Positions 33,012 through 33,456 of a stretch of DNA of 33,456 nucleotides are shown one piece after another. Under the pieces are notes generated by a model that saw only the letters and a list, made by a program, of their open reading frames with translations, searched no databases and was not told the DNA's origin. Within the stretch, counting starts at the first letter, position 1. Each line of letters opens with the position of its first letter. The stretch is taken from positions 1 to 33,456 of the forward strand of contig SGYN01000019.1 of NCBI GenBank assembly GCA_004321715.1. Direction: 5' to 3'. Source of the DNA: a bacterium (GTDB lineage: Bacteria > Fidelibacterota > Marinisomatia > Marinisomatales > TCS55). The translations under genes and the position numbers were made by a program.

Positions 33012-33456
33012 ATGAAAAGAATTACATCTATATACCAAATCATTTCCAAGAGAGTCCTCATAGGAATTATATTATTAAATGTGAGCAACCTCTCTGCGCA
33101 GCTATCGGGTTCGTACACGATTGGAACGGGTGGAGATTATACGACCATTCAAAGCGCGGTTACGGCACTATCAAGCTCCGGAGTTTCCGCTCCCGTAACC
33201 TTCAATATTCTTTCTGGGCTGTATACGGAGCGAGTGGTAATTCCTGAGATTTCAGGGGCAAGTGCAACCAATACGATCACCATCCAGTCTCAAGCGATGA
33301 GTGCCGATAGTGTGACGTGGGCAGGTAGTAACCAAAATTGGAGTTCCAATTATATTTTACGATTCAATGGGGCAGATCATATCATTGCAAAGCATCTAAC
33401 ATTTCAAGGTCCTGCTAGCTATTATAATAGAAAAATAGATCTTACTGGAGTGGTGG
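33012..33456 (+). CDS. Secreted beta-helix-like surface protein (3' end outside window)
   Basis: Only the first 148 codons are visible and the frame is open to the window edge. A signal peptide (MKRITSIYQIISKRVLIGI through NVSNLSAQ) is followed by SGSYTIGTGGDYTTIQSAV, VSAPVTFNILSGLYTERVVIP and ISGASATNTITIQSQ. This is the pattern of right-handed beta-helix surface proteins in Bacteroidetes and related phyla that often carry C-terminal sorting domains. The catalytic or binding function cannot be read from this part. An in-frame ATG at 32979 overlaps the preceding stop (TAATG) and would add 11 residues. I prefer 33012 for a normal signal-peptide length, but the coupled start is plausible. Confidence 0.75.
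   Translation, partial: MKRITSIYQIISKRVLIGIILLNVSNLSAQLSGSYTIGTGGDYTTIQSAVTALSSSGVSAPVTFNILSGLYTERVVIPEISGASATNTITIQSQAMSADSVTWAGSNQNWSSNYILRFNGADHIIAKHLTFQGPASYYNRKIDLTGVV

Overview
The window is a dense, AT-rich bacterial chromosome segment carrying almost entirely core metabolic and information-processing genes. Long co-directional runs, tiny gaps, ATGA and TAATG stop/start overlaps and several TTG starts suggest a streamlined genome. The gene set includes AdoCbl-dependent ribonucleotide reductase, the eukaryote/Bacteroidetes-type P5C dehydrogenase, bifunctional phosphoglucose/phosphomannose isomerase, a twin CsgG-like surface protein and a secreted beta-helix-like protein. This fits an uncultured marine FCB-group bacterium, for example Marinimicrobia (SAR406). 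The assignment is inference from gene content and composition; there is no rRNA in the window.

Layout. 1-4932 (+): the end of pyrC, then a compact translation operon rplM-rpsI-rpsB-tsf-pyrH-frr. 4953-9078 (-): class II ribonucleotide reductase nrdJ, with its own promoter and about 90 nt of leader, and a PqaA-like lipoprotein hydrolase. 9160-13659 (+): a VOC dioxygenase-like protein, then phosphomannomutase/phosphoglucomutase, polyprenyl synthetase, the bifunctional sugar-phosphate isomerase and a bifunctional-nuclease/UVR protein. A likely terminator for this run lies inside the 3' end of the opposing rnc gene. 13660-20253 (-): the classic fatty-acid cluster, transcribed as DUF177-rpmF-plsX-fabH-fabD-fabG-acpP-fabF-rnc. 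rpmF is a short gene of 59 codons.

20327-28829 (-): a catabolic and energy run transcribed pruA-arcA-arcC-sucC-sucD-ndk, then a SPOR lipoprotein and a polytopic membrane protein with an unusual six-cysteine loop. It couples arginine and proline catabolism (citrulline, carbamoyl phosphate, P5C to glutamate) to substrate-level phosphorylation by carbamate kinase and succinyl-CoA synthetase, with Ndk exchanging the nucleotide products. The ornithine carbamoyltransferase needed to link ArcA to ArcC is not in the window. 28974-30699 (+): an amidase-signature enzyme and an FmdB-like zinc-ribbon protein, facing dusB (30730-31722, -) across a perfect 8-bp hairpin. 31843-33456 (+): an exported protein built of two tandem CsgG/LpoB-like units, followed by a secreted beta-helix-like protein cut by the window edge. 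This end looks richer in G+C than the rest.

I see no tRNA, rRNA, CRISPR array, IS element or prophage gene. The most uncharacterised pieces are the Cys-loop membrane protein, the SPOR lipoprotein, the twin-CsgG/secreted protein pair and the nrdJ leader.
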